43,708 nucleotides of DNA, taken from assembly GCA_902805865.1 (NCBI GenBank), contig CADCUK010000108.1, positions 1 to 43,708 of the forward strand, read 5' to 3'. Below are positions 31,294 through 40,293 of the stretch, piece after piece. The notes under the pieces are model-generated. The model made no database searches, was not told the origin of the DNA, and saw only the letters and a list, made by a program, of their open reading frames with translations. The translations under genes were made by a program, and so were the position numbers. Every line of letters begins with the position of its first letter. Position 1 is the stretch's first letter. The DNA comes from an uncultured Nocardioidaceae bacterium (GTDB lineage: Bacteria > Actinomycetota > Actinomycetes > Propionibacteriales > Nocardioidaceae).

Positions 31294-32054
31294 CAACGGC
31301 CCTGGTTGGCCACGGCCTTGATGGCGTCCGCAGCGGCGTCGGGGTCGAGGTACTGGCCGCCGCGCTCGAGGGGACGCATCTGCTCGTCGAGCTTGTAGAC
31401 GAGCGGGATCCCGGTCGGGATGTTGAGCCCGACGACGGCCTCCTCGGACATGTCGTCGAGGTGCTTCACCAGCGCCCGCAGGCTGTTGCCGTGGGCGGTG
31501 ACCAGGACGGTGCGGCCGGTGAGCAGGTCGGGCACGATCGCGTCGTACCAGTAGGGGAGCATCCGCTCGACGACGTCCTTGAGGCACTCGGTGCGCGGGA
31601 CGATCTCGTCCGGCAGCTCGGCGTACTGCGCGTCGCCGATCTGGGAGTACTCGTCGTCGTCGGCGATCCGCGGTGGCGGGGTGTCGTAGGAGCGACGCCA
31701 GAGCATGAACTGCTCCTCGCCGAACTCCTCCTTCGTCGCCTTCTTGTCCTTGCCCTGCAGGGCGCCGTAGTGACGCTCGTTGAGCCGCCAGGAGCGCCGC
31801 ACCGGGAGCCACAGCCGGTCACAGGTGTCGAGCGCGAGCTGGGCGGTGACGATCGCGCGACGCAGCAGCGAGGTGTGCAGCACCTCGGGCAGGAAGCCCG
31901 CGTCGGCCATCAGCTCGCCGCCGCGTGCCGCCTCGGCGCGACCCTTCTCGGTCAGCGCGACGTCGACCCAGCCGGTGAAGAGGTTCTTGGCGTTCCACTC
32001 GCTCTCGCCGTGGCGGAGCAGCACCAGCGTGTACGGCGCGGCAGCGGCTGTCAT
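31293..32054 (-). CDS. gpmA: 2,3-bisphosphoglycerate-dependent phosphoglycerate mutase
   Basis: Interconverts 3- and 2-phosphoglycerate in glycolysis. 253 residues. The phosphohistidine motif is LRHGESEWN, then [23 protein letters not shown], the second active-site His in [14 protein letters not shown], and [10 protein letters not shown]. All family residues are present. Start ATG 32054, 5 bp after the lipoprotein gene; its stop overlaps the thioesterase start by one base. A housekeeping gene embedded in a lpqE-like/thioesterase/pepN operon. Confidence 0.96.
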   Translation of the reverse strand: MTAAAAPYTLVLLRHGESEWNAKNLFTGWVDVALTEKGRAEAARGGELMADAGFLPEVLHTSLLRRAIVTAQLALDTCDRLWLPVRRSWRLNERHYGALQGKDKKATKEEFGEEQFMLWRRSYDTPPPRIADDDEYSQIGDAQYAELPDEIVPRTECLKDVVERMLPYWYDAIVPDLLTGRTVLVTAHGNSLRALVKHLDDMSEEAVVGLNIPTGIPLVYKLDEQMRPLERGGQYLDPDAAADAIKAVANQGR

Positions 32055-32059
32055 GCGGC

Positions 32060-32686
32060 TCAGCCCGTCAGCTCGGTGGGCTCGGTCGAGCCGGCGACCG
32101 GGGCCTCGGGGATCTCGATGTCGGCGTAGTCGACGCCCGGCGCCAGCACCGGCACGTTGACCTCGATCTCCTCGCCGCTCTCGAAGGTGAACGCCAGGCG
32201 GACGTACTTGCCGGGAGCCACGAGCTCGGGGTCGCCGCTGACCGCCACCACCGCGGAGCCCTCGTTGGCCAGCTGGAGCATCGAACCGGCGGGGATCGCG
32301 GTCTCACCCTCGACGATCGAGAACTGGACGCCCTCGAAGTCGTCGACGCCGCGCACGCCGGTGAGCTCGTCGTCCCCCTCGACCTCGGTCTGCGTGTCCT
32401 GGGAGTCCTGCGAGTCACCCGACTCGGCACCGACGGGAGCCCGCCCCGACGTGCCCGGGTTCGACAGTCCGGCGATCAGCCGGCCCTGCCCGGGCTCCTC
32501 GCTGACGATCAGTGCGTTCAGCACGTCGACGGTGCCCTCACGGGCGTTCTCGCCGTCGGCCGGGGTGTAGTACTGGTCGGTCTGCGCGTCGAAGTTCGTG
32601 GTGGCGCACGACGACAGCGTGGGCACGGCCAGGAGCATCGCGACGGCGGTCGAGCGGACAAGGCGCCGGGTCTTGGTGGCGTTCAC
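32060..32686 (-). CDS. LpqE-like lipoprotein
   Basis: 208-residue exported lipoprotein. Signal peptide of about 26 residues ending LSSC (lipobox). The mature part is acidic and beta-rich ([41 protein letters not shown]) and resembles LpqE and PCuAC/DUF461-type proteins. In mycobacteria lpqE lies next to carD; here carD is 1 kb away with only UbiA between, which supports the assignment. A Ser/Asp/Gln-rich insert ([18 protein letters not shown]) is species-specific. Start GTG 32686. Function unknown; a metal or envelope role is possible. Confidence 0.75.
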   Translation of the reverse strand: MNATKTRRLVRSTAVAMLLAVPTLSSCATTNFDAQTDQYYTPADGENAREGTVDVLNALIVSEEPGQGRLIAGLSNPGTSGRAPVGAESGDSQDSQDTQTEVEGDDELTGVRGVDDFEGVQFSIVEGETAIPAGSMLQLANEGSAVVAVSGDPELVAPGKYVRLAFTFESGEEIEVNVPVLAPGVDYADIEIPEAPVAGSTEPTELTG

Positions 32687-32724
32687 GCCGCAGAGTCTAG
32701 GGGACCGGCTCGGCCCGCCTGCGG

Positions 32725-33441
32725 CTACCGCTGCAGTCCCTGCGTGAAGCCGGCCAGGACGAGCCCGCCGACCACCAGCGCCAGGTAGACGCCGGTCACG
32801 AGGAGCAGCTTCGGGGCGCCGATCTTCAGCGCCACTCGGAGCGGGAGGCTGCGCACGCCGTTGCGGTTGTCGCCCACCAGGTCGGGGAGTGCGGTCGCGA
32901 AGTGGATGCCGATCCCGAGCAGGGCCGACAGCAGGGTCATCGCCACGGTCGGGGGGCCGCCGTGGAGCCCGCCGCCCCAGCCGCCGTACGACAGGAAGGT
33001 GGGGAGCAGGCCGAAGCTCACCGCCCACGGGAGCCAGGACAGCACCGTCACCTTGATGCGCGAGTTGTAGAGCCAGGCGGCAGCGACCGACAGCAGGTGG
33101 GCGATGCCGGCGGTGGTGCCGTTGGAGATCGACAGCGGCACCAGCAGGCAGGTCGCGCAGGCGATCGCGAACGTGACCGTGCTCGGATGCACCCAGCCCT
33201 GCGCGACCGGCTTGTCGAGCCGCTCCGCGGCGACGTCGCGCTGCCGGTCCGCGACGTCGTTCATCCAGCCGGCGGTGACCCGTCCGACGAGCACCGTGAC
33301 GACGACGAGGCCGACCTCGCGGCCCGTGCGACCGGACAGCGCGGCGGCAGCGCCGACCCCCACCGCGATGAGCGTCGACAGCAGCGGGTGCGCCGCCAGG
33401 ACCAGTGCGATCGCCGTGCCGGGGTTCCTCCGCAAGACCAT
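32725..33441 (-). CDS. UbiA family prenyltransferase
   Basis: 238-residue integral membrane prenyltransferase with about seven hydrophobic spans. The first Asp-rich motif is NDVADRQRD (NDxxDxxxD) and the second DLVGDNRNG, which bind the Mg2+-diphosphate of the prenyl donor. It is shorter than menaquinone-type MenA (about 290) and not the classical UbiA length, so the acceptor (quinone precursor, heme or lipid) cannot be named. Start ATG 33441. Transcribed away from carD across 211 bp; same direction as the lpqE-like gene 38 bp downstream. Confidence 0.88.
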   Translation of the reverse strand: MVLRRNPGTAIALVLAAHPLLSTLIAVGVGAAAALSGRTGREVGLVVVTVLVGRVTAGWMNDVADRQRDVAAERLDKPVAQGWVHPSTVTFAIACATCLLVPLSISNGTTAGIAHLLSVAAAWLYNSRIKVTVLSWLPWAVSFGLLPTFLSYGGWGGGLHGGPPTVAMTLLSALLGIGIHFATALPDLVGDNRNGVRSLPLRVALKIGAPKLLLVTGVYLALVVGGLVLAGFTQGLQR

Positions 33442-33619
33442 CCCTGCAGTATCACCGCCCGGCGCCCGGGTGTCCCGTACCCGACCCCGATCGGCCCGGC
33501 GGAGGAGCGGTCCGTACGCCGCTGCAGCGGCCGCCCAGGCACATGGATATGGGATCTGTCAAGCCTCTGTACACCCTCTGACCTGCGGAAACGCGGAAGG
33601 AGCACCTTCGGGGCCGTGT

Positions 33620-33625
33620 TATCCT
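33620..33625 (+). promoter_or_regulatory. Possible -10 element of carD
   Basis: TATCCT at 33620-33625, about 7 nt before a likely transcript start and about 28 nt from the carD ATG, leaving room for AGGAAAGG. No convincing -35 is present at 16-18 nt, as in many CarD-dependent promoters. The rest of 33442-33652 shows no gene. Confidence 0.35.
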
Positions 33626-33652
33626 GGTCACCTAGGAAAGGGCACTGAACAT

Positions 33653-34138
33653 ATGACTTTCACCGTCGGCGAAACGGTTGTCTACCCGAACCACGGCGCT
33701 GCCGTGATCGAAAACATCGAGACTCGGCAGATCAAGGGGGAGGACAAGCTCTACCTCGTTCTCCGCATCGTCGCCCAGCAGGACCTCGTGGTCCGGGTGC
33801 CGGCATGCAACCTCGATCTCGTCGGTGTCCGCGACGTGGTCGACAAGGAGGGTCTCGAGCGTGTGTTCGAGGTCCTGCGGGCCTCGTTCACCGAGGAGCC
33901 GACCAACTGGTCGCGCCGCTACAAGGCCAACCTCGAGAAGCTGCACTCGGGTGACGTCATGAAGGTCGCCGAGGTCGTCCGCGACCTGTGGCGCCGCGAG
34001 CGCGACCGCGGCCTGTCCGCCGGTGAGAAGCGCATGCTGGCCAAGGCCCGTCAGATCCTGGTCTCCGAGCTGGCGCTCGCCGAGCACACCAACGAGGACA
34101 AGGCCGAGACGCTCCTCGACGAGGTCCTCGCTTCCTGA
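33653..34138 (+). CDS. carD: CarD family RNA polymerase-binding transcription regulator
   Basis: 161-residue essential actinobacterial regulator that stabilises open promoter complexes, especially at rRNA promoters. The N-terminal RNA polymerase-interacting domain (residues 1-60: [37 protein letters not shown]) resembles the TRCF RID. The C-terminal helical DNA-binding domain contains the conserved Trp of [15 protein letters not shown], which wedges the upstream edge of the bubble, and [23 protein letters not shown] 33653 follows AGGAAAGG; the open frame continues upstream to 33104 without meaning. A strong terminator follows. Confidence 0.97.
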   Translation: MTFTVGETVVYPNHGAAVIENIETRQIKGEDKLYLVLRIVAQQDLVVRVPACNLDLVGVRDVVDKEGLERVFEVLRASFTEEPTNWSRRYKANLEKLHSGDVMKVAEVVRDLWRRERDRGLSAGEKRMLAKARQILVSELALAEHTNEDKAETLLDEVLAS

Positions 34139-34157
34139 GCTGACCGCACGAGCCACG

Positions 34158-34186
34158 ACAGCCCCCCAAGCCGCTTGGGGGGCTGT
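34158..34186 (+). terminator. Strong intrinsic terminator of carD
   Basis: ACAGCCCCCCAAG (34158-34170), 3-nt loop CCG, CTTGGGGGGCTGT (34174-34186): a perfect 13-bp stem, 20 nt after the carD stop, followed by CGCCTTTCCC. Confidence 0.9.
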
Positions 34187-34221
34187 CGCCTTTCCCGGGG
34201 CCGTTCGGCCGTGCGGTCGTG

Positions 34222-34271
34222 AGGTCGTGCAGGTGAGAGTGCGCCCCAGCGCACTGTGGGCTGCACGACCT
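34222..34271. terminator. Nested inverted repeat downstream of ispF (probable terminator)
   Basis: Outer arms AGGTCGTGCAG (34222-34232) and CTGCACGACCT (34261-34271) are perfect. Inside them AGTGCGC (34238-34244) and GCGCACT (34249-34255) form a second perfect stem, with GTGAG and GTGGG between. It could fold as one long interrupted hairpin. It lies in the 157-bp gap between the convergent carD and ispF and most likely ends ispF transcription. Confidence 0.6.
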
Positions 34272-34296
34272 GGGCCCGACGTCCTGGGCCCGACGT
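34269..34296. repeat. 14-bp tandem duplication at the ispF stop
   Basis: CCTGGGCCCGACGT occurs at 34269-34282 and directly again at 34283-34296, ending on the ispF stop codon. It contains the palindrome GGGCCC. A simple tandem duplication. Confidence 0.75.
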
Positions 34297-34796
34297 CAGT
34301 CCCTGTCAGCCACCGTCCAGACGATCGCCGTCGCGATGGCGGCGACGCCTTCTCCGCGACCGGTCAGGCCCAGCCCGTCCGTGGTGGTCGCCGAGACGCT
34401 CACCGGAGCCCCGACGGCCGAGCTGAGCGCGGCCTGCGCCTCGTCGCGGCGCGCGCCGAGCCGGGGACGGTTGCCGATCACCTGCACGGCGACGTTGCCG
34501 ATCTCGAACCCTGCCCGGCGGACCAGCCGGGCCGCCTCGGCAAGCAGCGCGACGCCGCTCGCGCCCTGCCACTGCGGCTCCGCGGTCCCGAAGTGGAGGC
34601 CGAGGTCGCCGATCCCGGCCGCCGAGAACAGGGCGTCGCAGGCGGCGTGCGCGGCGACGTCGGCATCGGAGTGGCCGGCCAGCCCGCGCGGCTCCTCGGG
34701 GAAGTGGAGCCCGGCCAGCCACATCGGGCGGGGCTCGGACTCCCCGGCGAAGGCATGCACGTCGGTGCCGATCCCCACCCGCGGTGCACTGGTCAT
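34296..34796 (-). CDS. ispF: 2-C-methyl-D-erythritol 2,4-cyclodiphosphate synthase
   Basis: Cyclises CDP-ME 2-phosphate in the MEP isoprenoid pathway. 166 residues. Zinc ligands in GIGTDVHAF (Asp, His) and the His of GHSDADV; CDP-binding and loop elements in [10 protein letters not shown] and [20 protein letters not shown] 34796 ([16 protein letters not shown]) is chosen by homology; ATG 34805 is in frame. In mycobacteria the order is carD, ispD, ispF; here ispD is missing from the position and ispF is convergent to carD, so ispD must lie elsewhere. Terminator-like inverted repeats follow the gene. Confidence 0.95.
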   Translation of the reverse strand: MTSAPRVGIGTDVHAFAGESEPRPMWLAGLHFPEEPRGLAGHSDADVAAHAACDALFSAAGIGDLGLHFGTAEPQWQGASGVALLAEAARLVRRAGFEIGNVAVQVIGNRPRLGARRDEAQAALSSAVGAPVSVSATTTDGLGLTGRGEGVAAIATAIVWTVADRD

Positions 34797-34846
34797 GAGC
34801 AGCATCTTTGCGCACCTCGGTTGGCCCGGTGCGCCACCATGGGAGC

Positions 34847-36376
34847 GTGACCGTCCCCTCCGTGCTGCCGCGAGGACGGCTCGCCGTCGCCGGTGCGCTG
34901 ACCGGGGCGGCTGGTCTCGCCGTCAGCCTCGCCGCGGCGGCGCTGCTGCGCGAGCGGCTCACGCCACCCGACGCGGTGGCCGAGACCGTGATCGACGCGA
35001 CCCCCGGCAAGGCGGTCAGCGTGCTCGTCGACCTCTTCGGCAGGTGGGACAAGCCGCTCCTGGTCGGTGGTGTCGTCGTCGTCCTGCTGCTGCTCTCCGC
35101 ACTCGGGGGAGTGCTCGCCGGCCGGGTGCAGCTGCGCGGCCAGCTGGTGTTCCTCGCCATGGGTGCCGCCGCGGCCGCGGCGATCCTGACCCGGCCCCAG
35201 TGGTCGATGGTCTCCCTCGTCCCGGTGATCGCGGGCACGCTGACCTGGCTGGCCGTGCTGCCGTTCCTGACGAGCGCGGAGGCAACCGGCACCCGGCCGG
35301 CGGGCGGGGACGGCGACGCCTCGCGACGCAGGTTCCTGCAGCGGGCCGGGATCGTCGCGCTCGCGACGGTGGCGGTCGGCGTCGGCAGCCGCTTCCTCGG
35401 TCGTCAGCGGCGGATCGTCGAGGACGCCCGGGAGCAGCTCGCCCTGCCCGCGACCGACGGCGACGTGCCGTCAGGGGCGCAGCTCGACCTCGCCGACCTC
35501 GAGCCGTGGCGCACGCCGAACGACGACTTCTACCGGATCGACACCGCGGTCGTCGTCCCTGCGGTGGCCGCCGCGGAGTGGCGGCTCCGCATCCACGGCA
35601 TGGTCGAGAACGAGCTGGTGCTGACCTACCAGGACCTGCTCGACCGTGGGCTCACCGAGGCGTGGGTGACGCTCTGCTGCGTCTCCAACCCGGTGGGTGG
35701 CGAGCTGATCGGCAACGCCTGGTGGAGCGGCGTCCGGGTGGCCGACCTGCTGGCCGAGGCCCGCCCGCTGGCCGACGCCGACGCGGTGCTGCAGACCTCC
35801 GAGGACGGCTGGACCTGCGGCACCCCGCTCGGGGCGCTCACCGACGACCGGGACGCGCTGCTCGCGGTCGCCATGAACGGCGAGCCGCTGCCGCTCGAGC
35901 ACGGCTTCCCCGTGCGGATGGTGGTGCCGGGGCTCTACGGCTACGTCTCGGCGACCAAGTGGCTCGTCGACCTCGAGGTCACCCGCTTCGACGACTTCGA
36001 CGCCTTCTGGACCGGCAAGGGGTGGGCCGAGGAGGGGCCGGTGCGGACCCAGTCGCGGATCGACGTACCCCGGTCGAACCATCGGGTCATGGCGGGTCCG
36101 GTGCGGGTCGGCGGAGTCGCCTGGGCGCAGCACACGGGGGTCGAGAAGGTCGAGGTCCGGCTGGACGGCGGGCCCTGGACACCGGTCGAGCTGGGGCGTG
36201 TGCCGTCCACCGACACCTGGGTGCAGTGGGCAGGCACCGTGGAGGCCGATGCCGGCGTGCACACCCTGGCGGTCCGGGCCACCGACAGGTCCGGCTACGA
36301 GCAGACCGGCGTGAAGCGGGATGTCGTCCCCGACGGCGCCACCGGCTGGCACACCGTCGAGTTCACCGCCGAGTAG
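34847..36376 (+). CDS. Membrane-anchored molybdopterin-dependent oxidoreductase (sulfite oxidase/YedY-like)
   Basis: 509-residue membrane protein with an external Mo-cofactor domain. Residues about 11-142 form four hydrophobic spans. At about 160 there is a twin-arginine motif, [10 protein letters not shown], followed by a fifth span, then the Mo-binding domain (about 225-410) with the molybdenum Cys in [11 protein letters not shown] and [13 protein letters not shown], and a C-terminal Ig-like dimerisation domain ([23 protein letters not shown]). Four spans put the Tat motif back in the cytoplasm, so the topology works. Substrate unknown; relatives reduce or oxidise S/N-oxides or sulfite. Start GTG 34847 is chosen by hydropathy; GTG 34829 is in frame. 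Confidence 0.9.
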   Translation: MTVPSVLPRGRLAVAGALTGAAGLAVSLAAAALLRERLTPPDAVAETVIDATPGKAVSVLVDLFGRWDKPLLVGGVVVVLLLLSALGGVLAGRVQLRGQLVFLAMGAAAAAAILTRPQWSMVSLVPVIAGTLTWLAVLPFLTSAEATGTRPAGGDGDASRRRFLQRAGIVALATVAVGVGSRFLGRQRRIVEDAREQLALPATDGDVPSGAQLDLADLEPWRTPNDDFYRIDTAVVVPAVAAAEWRLRIHGMVENELVLTYQDLLDRGLTEAWVTLCCVSNPVGGELIGNAWWSGVRVADLLAEARPLADADAVLQTSEDGWTCGTPLGALTDDRDALLAVAMNGEPLPLEHGFPVRMVVPGLYGYVSATKWLVDLEVTRFDDFDAFWTGKGWAEEGPVRTQSRIDVPRSNHRVMAGPVRVGGVAWAQHTGVEKVEVRLDGGPWTPVELGRVPSTDTWVQWAGTVEADAGVHTLAVRATDRSGYEQTGVKRDVVPDGATGWHTVEFTAE

Positions 36377-36400
36377 TCCGTCGACGGGCTCCGGACCGTT

Positions 36401-37717
36401 TCACCAGTTGCGGTTGCCGTCGCGCTGCGGCAGCGGGTGCGCGTCGTCGTGGACGACGTACACGAGTCCGCCGGAGCCCCGCATCGACGTGCCCGACGCG
36501 TAGCGCTTGAGCCACGCGTCCTCGAACTGGCCGCGGTCGTAGACCCGGCGGACCCCCGAGCGCGACGATGCGGCGGGGTCGTTCACGACGACGTCGCCGT
36601 CGCTCTGGAAGCCGACGATCACGAGCAGGTGGCCGTTGGTGGACGAGATCGGCGCCCCCGACAGCTGGCCGGAGGAGAACGCGATCGAGGCGACCAGCGG
36701 GATGCCGGCGGCGATGAACCGCTCGGCCTCGGTCAGGCTGCGCAGCCGGGTCACGAAGGCGCCGCCGTCCCCCGACCCGACCCGTGAGCCGGCGTAGGCG
36801 GTGTTGAACGACCAGTTGCCGGTCCCGCCGAAGGCGGCGTCGTACGTCATCCGCGCGTGGTGGGCGACGACACGGTCGGGGTAGTCGCGCTTGACCCAGC
36901 GGTACCGCCGGGGAGCGGGCAGGGCGTCGTAGTAGTCGAGGACCATCGTCAGCGACGTCGGGGAACACCAGGCCTCGCCCCCGCCGTCGTACTGCGGGTA
37001 GGTGCCGCGGTGCACCATCTGGCTGTAGCTGGGCACCGAGAGCACCTTTCCGAGTGCTGCCGTGGAGCCGGCTCCGGCTCGCGACGTGCTCACCGACGAG
37101 GCGTTCGGCAGCACCGACGCCATCGCGCCGACGGCGTCGATCGACGGCCTCGCCTTGCCGCCCGTACGCCGGTGCAGGGTGACCCGGAGCTGCCAGGCGC
37201 CGGCCCCCGAGGTGAGCCACGTGTCGTAGGCGGTGCGGCCGAGGTCGTCGCCCTGGCTGTCCGAGCTGGACCGGCGGGTGTGCTCCCGGTCGTCCAGGGA
37301 CCAGTTCGCGATCGTGTCCCAGCTCGAGCGTCGGTCACCGTTGCGGCCGCGGACCTCGATCTCGACGAACGAGGCACCGGGCGTCGAGCCCTCCCAGGAC
37401 GGGACCAGCTCGGTGAAGTCGTACCCCGGTCGGACCCAGGGCGACTGCCAGGTGCCCAGCTCGTAGTCGCCGCTGGTGGCCACCGGGTCGGTCAGCTTGA
37501 GGGTGCCGTCGACGATGCGCACCCCGCGAGCCCGGCCCTCGGCCAGCTGCTCGTCGCTGTCCCACTGGGTGACCACGATGCGTCGGGCGGGGACGGCCGC
37601 CTCCGCGGTGGTGGCCAGGGACGCGGGCAGCCCGGAGGTCAGGCCGACGGTGGCGAGGGTCAGGGGCAGCAGGTGACGAGGGCGCACCGAGCCACGATAG
37701 GACGACTTGTGCCTCAT
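36401..37717 (-). CDS. Secreted C39-like cysteine peptidase
   Basis: 438-residue exported protein. The signal peptide is about residues 1-40 (LTLATVGLTSGLPASLATTAEA). Residues about 50-240 form a beta-sandwich-like region, and the C-terminal 200 residues the papain-like C39 domain: catalytic Cys in GGGEAWCSPTSLTMVLDYY, His in TNGHLLVIVGF, Asp/Asn region VVNDPAA. Unlike bacteriocin transporters, no ABC part is present; the protein probably cleaves peptides outside the cell. ATG 37717 follows AAAAGGA; an upstream ATG at 37753 is less likely. It is divergent from cysS. Confidence 0.88.
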   Translation of the reverse strand: MRHKSSYRGSVRPRHLLPLTLATVGLTSGLPASLATTAEAAVPARRIVVTQWDSDEQLAEGRARGVRIVDGTLKLTDPVATSGDYELGTWQSPWVRPGYDFTELVPSWEGSTPGASFVEIEVRGRNGDRRSSWDTIANWSLDDREHTRRSSSDSQGDDLGRTAYDTWLTSGAGAWQLRVTLHRRTGGKARPSIDAVGAMASVLPNASSVSTSRAGAGSTAALGKVLSVPSYSQMVHRGTYPQYDGGGEAWCSPTSLTMVLDYYDALPAPRRYRWVKRDYPDRVVAHHARMTYDAAFGGTGNWSFNTAYAGSRVGSGDGGAFVTRLRSLTEAERFIAAGIPLVASIAFSSGQLSGAPISSTNGHLLVIVGFQSDGDVVVNDPAASSRSGVRRVYDRGQFEDAWLKRYASGTSMRGSGGLVYVVHDDAHPLPQRDGNRNW

Positions 37718-37791
37718 TGGTCCTTTTCCGTCACATCGGTCACCGAGTCGCAACGGACGGGCGAGGGGCGCTGCGCCCGTAGGATTGCCCG

Positions 37792-39207
37792 GTGACGATC
37801 CGGCTCTACGACACCGTGACCCGCGAGGTCCGCGACTTCGTGCCCCTCCAGGAGGGGAAGGTCGGCATGTACGTCTGCGGGCTGACCGTGCAGTCCGAGC
37901 CCCATGTCGGCCACGTCCGGTCGGCGGTGAACTTCGACCTGCTGCGCCGCTGGTTCACCCATCGTGGGTACGACGTCACGTTCATCCGCAACGTCACCGA
38001 CATCGACGACAAGATCCTCGTGAAGTCGGCCGAGCAGGGCCGCCCCTGGTACAACCTGGCCTACGACATGGCGCGCGAGCTGACCCGGGCCTACGAGGCG
38101 CTCAACGTGCTGCCGCCGACGTACGAGCCACTGGCCACCGGCCACATCCCCGAGATGGTCGTGCTCATCGAGCGGCTGATCGAGCGCGGTCACGCCTACC
38201 CGGCCGCCGACGGCACGGGCGACGTCTACTTCGACGTGCAGTCGTGGCCGGCGTACGGCGAGGTGTCGGGGCAGCGGATCGACGAGATGACCCCGGCCGA
38301 GGACGCCGACCCGCGAGGCAAGCGGGACCCGCGCGACTTCGCGCTCTGGAAGGGGCGCAAGCCGTCGGAGCCGGAGAGCGCCTCGTGGCCGTCGCCGTGG
38401 GGACAGGGCCGTCCCGGCTGGCACATCGAGTGCTCGGCGATGGCGCTGAAGTACCTCGGGGACAGCTTCGACATCCACGGCGGCGGCGTCGACCTGCGCT
38501 TCCCGCACCACGAGAACGAGCAGGCCCAGTCGCGCGCCGCGGGCTGCGGCTTCGCCTCGACGTGGATGCACAACGCCTGGATCACCACCGCCGGCGAGAA
38601 GATGAGCAAGTCGCTCGGCAACAGCCTGACCATCCCGTCGGTGCTCGAGCGGACCCGCGCGATCGACCTGCGCTTCTACATCGTCGCTGCGCACTACCGC
38701 TCGCACGTGGAGTTCTCCGACCAGGCGCTCGAGGAGCACGCAGCCGGGTTCCAGCGGATCGAGAACTTCCTCGACCGTGCGGCGCAGGAGGTCGGCGAAG
38801 TCGGGATCGGTGAGATCGACCCGCGGTTCGCCGAGGCGATGGACGACGACCTCGGTGCGCCCGCGGCGGTCGCGGTGATCTACGACCTCGTCCGCGAGGG
38901 CAACAAGCTGCTGGCCGCAGGTCCCGCCGACGAGCTCCGGCGTACGGCGTCGTCGGTCCGTGCCATGCTCGACGTCATGGGGATCGACCCGTTCGACCCC
39001 CACTGGTCCGGCGGCGGGTCCGCGTCGTCCGACGAGGAGCGGCTGCGGAGCGCGGTCGACGCCCTGGTCGGCACGCTCCTCGAGCAGCGCCAGACGGCTC
39101 GTGCGAGCAAGGACTTCACCACGGCGGACGCGATCCGGGACCGCATCAAGGCCGCCGGCATCGAGGTGGAGGACACTGCCTCCGGCCCGAGCTGGTCGCT
39201 CAGCTGA
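37792..39207 (+). CDS. cysS: Cysteinyl-tRNA synthetase
   Basis: Charges tRNA-Cys. 471 residues. The HIGH-equivalent is [10 protein letters not shown] (about residues 38-47) and the KMSKS loop is EKMSKSLGN. The zinc-binding Cys/His are seen in [16 protein letters not shown] and [12 protein letters not shown] 37792 starts the protein as MTIRLYDT, the family N-terminus. The 29-bp gap to rlmB and the pairing match the conserved actinobacterial cysS-rlmB order. Confidence 0.97.
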   Translation: MTIRLYDTVTREVRDFVPLQEGKVGMYVCGLTVQSEPHVGHVRSAVNFDLLRRWFTHRGYDVTFIRNVTDIDDKILVKSAEQGRPWYNLAYDMARELTRAYEALNVLPPTYEPLATGHIPEMVVLIERLIERGHAYPAADGTGDVYFDVQSWPAYGEVSGQRIDEMTPAEDADPRGKRDPRDFALWKGRKPSEPESASWPSPWGQGRPGWHIECSAMALKYLGDSFDIHGGGVDLRFPHHENEQAQSRAAGCGFASTWMHNAWITTAGEKMSKSLGNSLTIPSVLERTRAIDLRFYIVAAHYRSHVEFSDQALEEHAAGFQRIENFLDRAAQEVGEVGIGEIDPRFAEAMDDDLGAPAAVAVIYDLVREGNKLLAAGPADELRRTASSVRAMLDVMGIDPFDPHWSGGGSASSDEERLRSAVDALVGTLLEQRQTARASKDFTTADAIRDRIKAAGIEVEDTASGPSWSLS

Positions 39208-39236
39208 CGCTCCATCCAGCACATTAAGGAACACTC

Positions 39237-40193
39237 ATGGCAGGCAACTCGTCCCGACGCGGGGCGATCAAGAAGACCGGCAAGGGCAACCCGACCGCCG
39301 GGTCGGGTGGCCGGGTGCGCCGCGGTCTCGAGGGCCGGGGACCGACCCCGAAGGCCGTGGAACGCGAGGGTCACAAGGCCTACAAGGCGAAGACGCGCAC
39401 CGACAAGGCGGCCGCCAAGAAGCCGCAGCGGCGATCGAAGGGCGACACCGAGTGGGTCGCGGGTCGCAACTCGGTCGTCGAGGCACTGCGGGCGAAGCTG
39501 CCCCTGACCACCGTCTACGTCGCCGAGGGCGCGGAGCGTGACGGCCGGCTGCGCGAGGCGTTCCGGCTGACCGCCGACCACGGGATCGCGGTCCTCGAGG
39601 TGAGCCGCAACGAGCTGGACCGGCTCACGAACAACGCGGTGCACCAAGGGCTGGCCGCCAAGATGCCGGCGTACGAGTACGCCCACCCCGACGACCTCCT
39701 CGACCGGGCCGCCGAGCTGGCCGAGAAGCCGCTGATCGTGGCGCTCGACTCGGTGACCGACCCCCGCAACCTCGGAGCGGTCGTGCGCAGCGCCGCCGGC
39801 TTCGGGGCGCACGGCGTGCTCGTCCCCGAGCGCCGGGCAGCCGGGATGACCGCGTCGGCCTGGAAGACCTCGGCCGGGGCCGCCGCCCGGGTGCCCGTCG
39901 CCCAGGCCGTGAACCTGACCCGGCAGCTCAAGGCCTACCAGGACGCCGGCTGCATGGTCGTCGGTCTCGCCGCCGACGGCGACGTCTCGCTGCCGGAGCT
40001 CGACCTCGCTGACGGCCCCCTCGTCGTCGTCGTGGGTTCGGAGGGTGACGGCCTGTCCCGGCTGGTCGCCGAGACCTGCGACCAGCTCGTCTCGATCCCG
40101 ATGGTGAACTCGCTGGAGTCCCTCAACGCGGGCGTCGCGGCCGGCGTCGCGCTGTACGCGATCGCCGAGAAGCGCGGCACGCTGACCCGGTAG
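39237..40193 (+). CDS. rlmB: 23S rRNA (guanosine-2'-O-)-methyltransferase RlmB
   Basis: 318-residue SPOUT methyltransferase that methylates 23S rRNA. A basic, disordered N-terminal extension (about 70 residues) precedes the L30e-like substrate domain ([11 protein letters not shown]). The knotted domain has [34 protein letters not shown] and [15 protein letters not shown], the three SAM/knot motifs. Start ATG 39237 follows TAAGGAAC. Downstream of cysS as in other actinobacteria. Confidence 0.95.
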   Translation: MAGNSSRRGAIKKTGKGNPTAGSGGRVRRGLEGRGPTPKAVEREGHKAYKAKTRTDKAAAKKPQRRSKGDTEWVAGRNSVVEALRAKLPLTTVYVAEGAERDGRLREAFRLTADHGIAVLEVSRNELDRLTNNAVHQGLAAKMPAYEYAHPDDLLDRAAELAEKPLIVALDSVTDPRNLGAVVRSAAGFGAHGVLVPERRAAGMTASAWKTSAGAAARVPVAQAVNLTRQLKAYQDAGCMVVGLAADGDVSLPELDLADGPLVVVVGSEGDGLSRLVAETCDQLVSIPMVNSLESLNAGVAAGVALYAIAEKRGTLTR

Positions 40194-40265
40194 TCGGTCG
40201 CACGCGCTGCACCCGATCCACTGGCTGCTGGTCCTTCCCGGGGCTGACACAATGGCCACCTACGT

Positions 40266-40282
40266 ACTTGTCGGTAACCAGT
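40266..40282. promoter_or_regulatory. Near-palindrome upstream of acyl-CoA dehydrogenase gene (candidate operator)
   Basis: ACTTGT..ACCAGT across 40266-40282: arms match at 5 of 6 positions, with CGGTA between. It is 11 bp upstream of the ATG at 40294. A fatty-acid TetR/FadR-type repressor is possible; not established. Confidence 0.3.
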
Positions 40283-40293
40283 GAGGTGTAAGC

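Noticed and set aside
34336-36510. 724-codon plus-strand frame overlapping ispF and the Mo-oxidoreductase
   Set aside because: Arg-rich low-complexity translation; real genes in other frames explain the region.
40194-40293. tRNA or small RNA between rlmB and the acyl-CoA dehydrogenase gene
   Set aside because: No cloverleaf or conserved T-loop sequence; only weak promoter-like elements.
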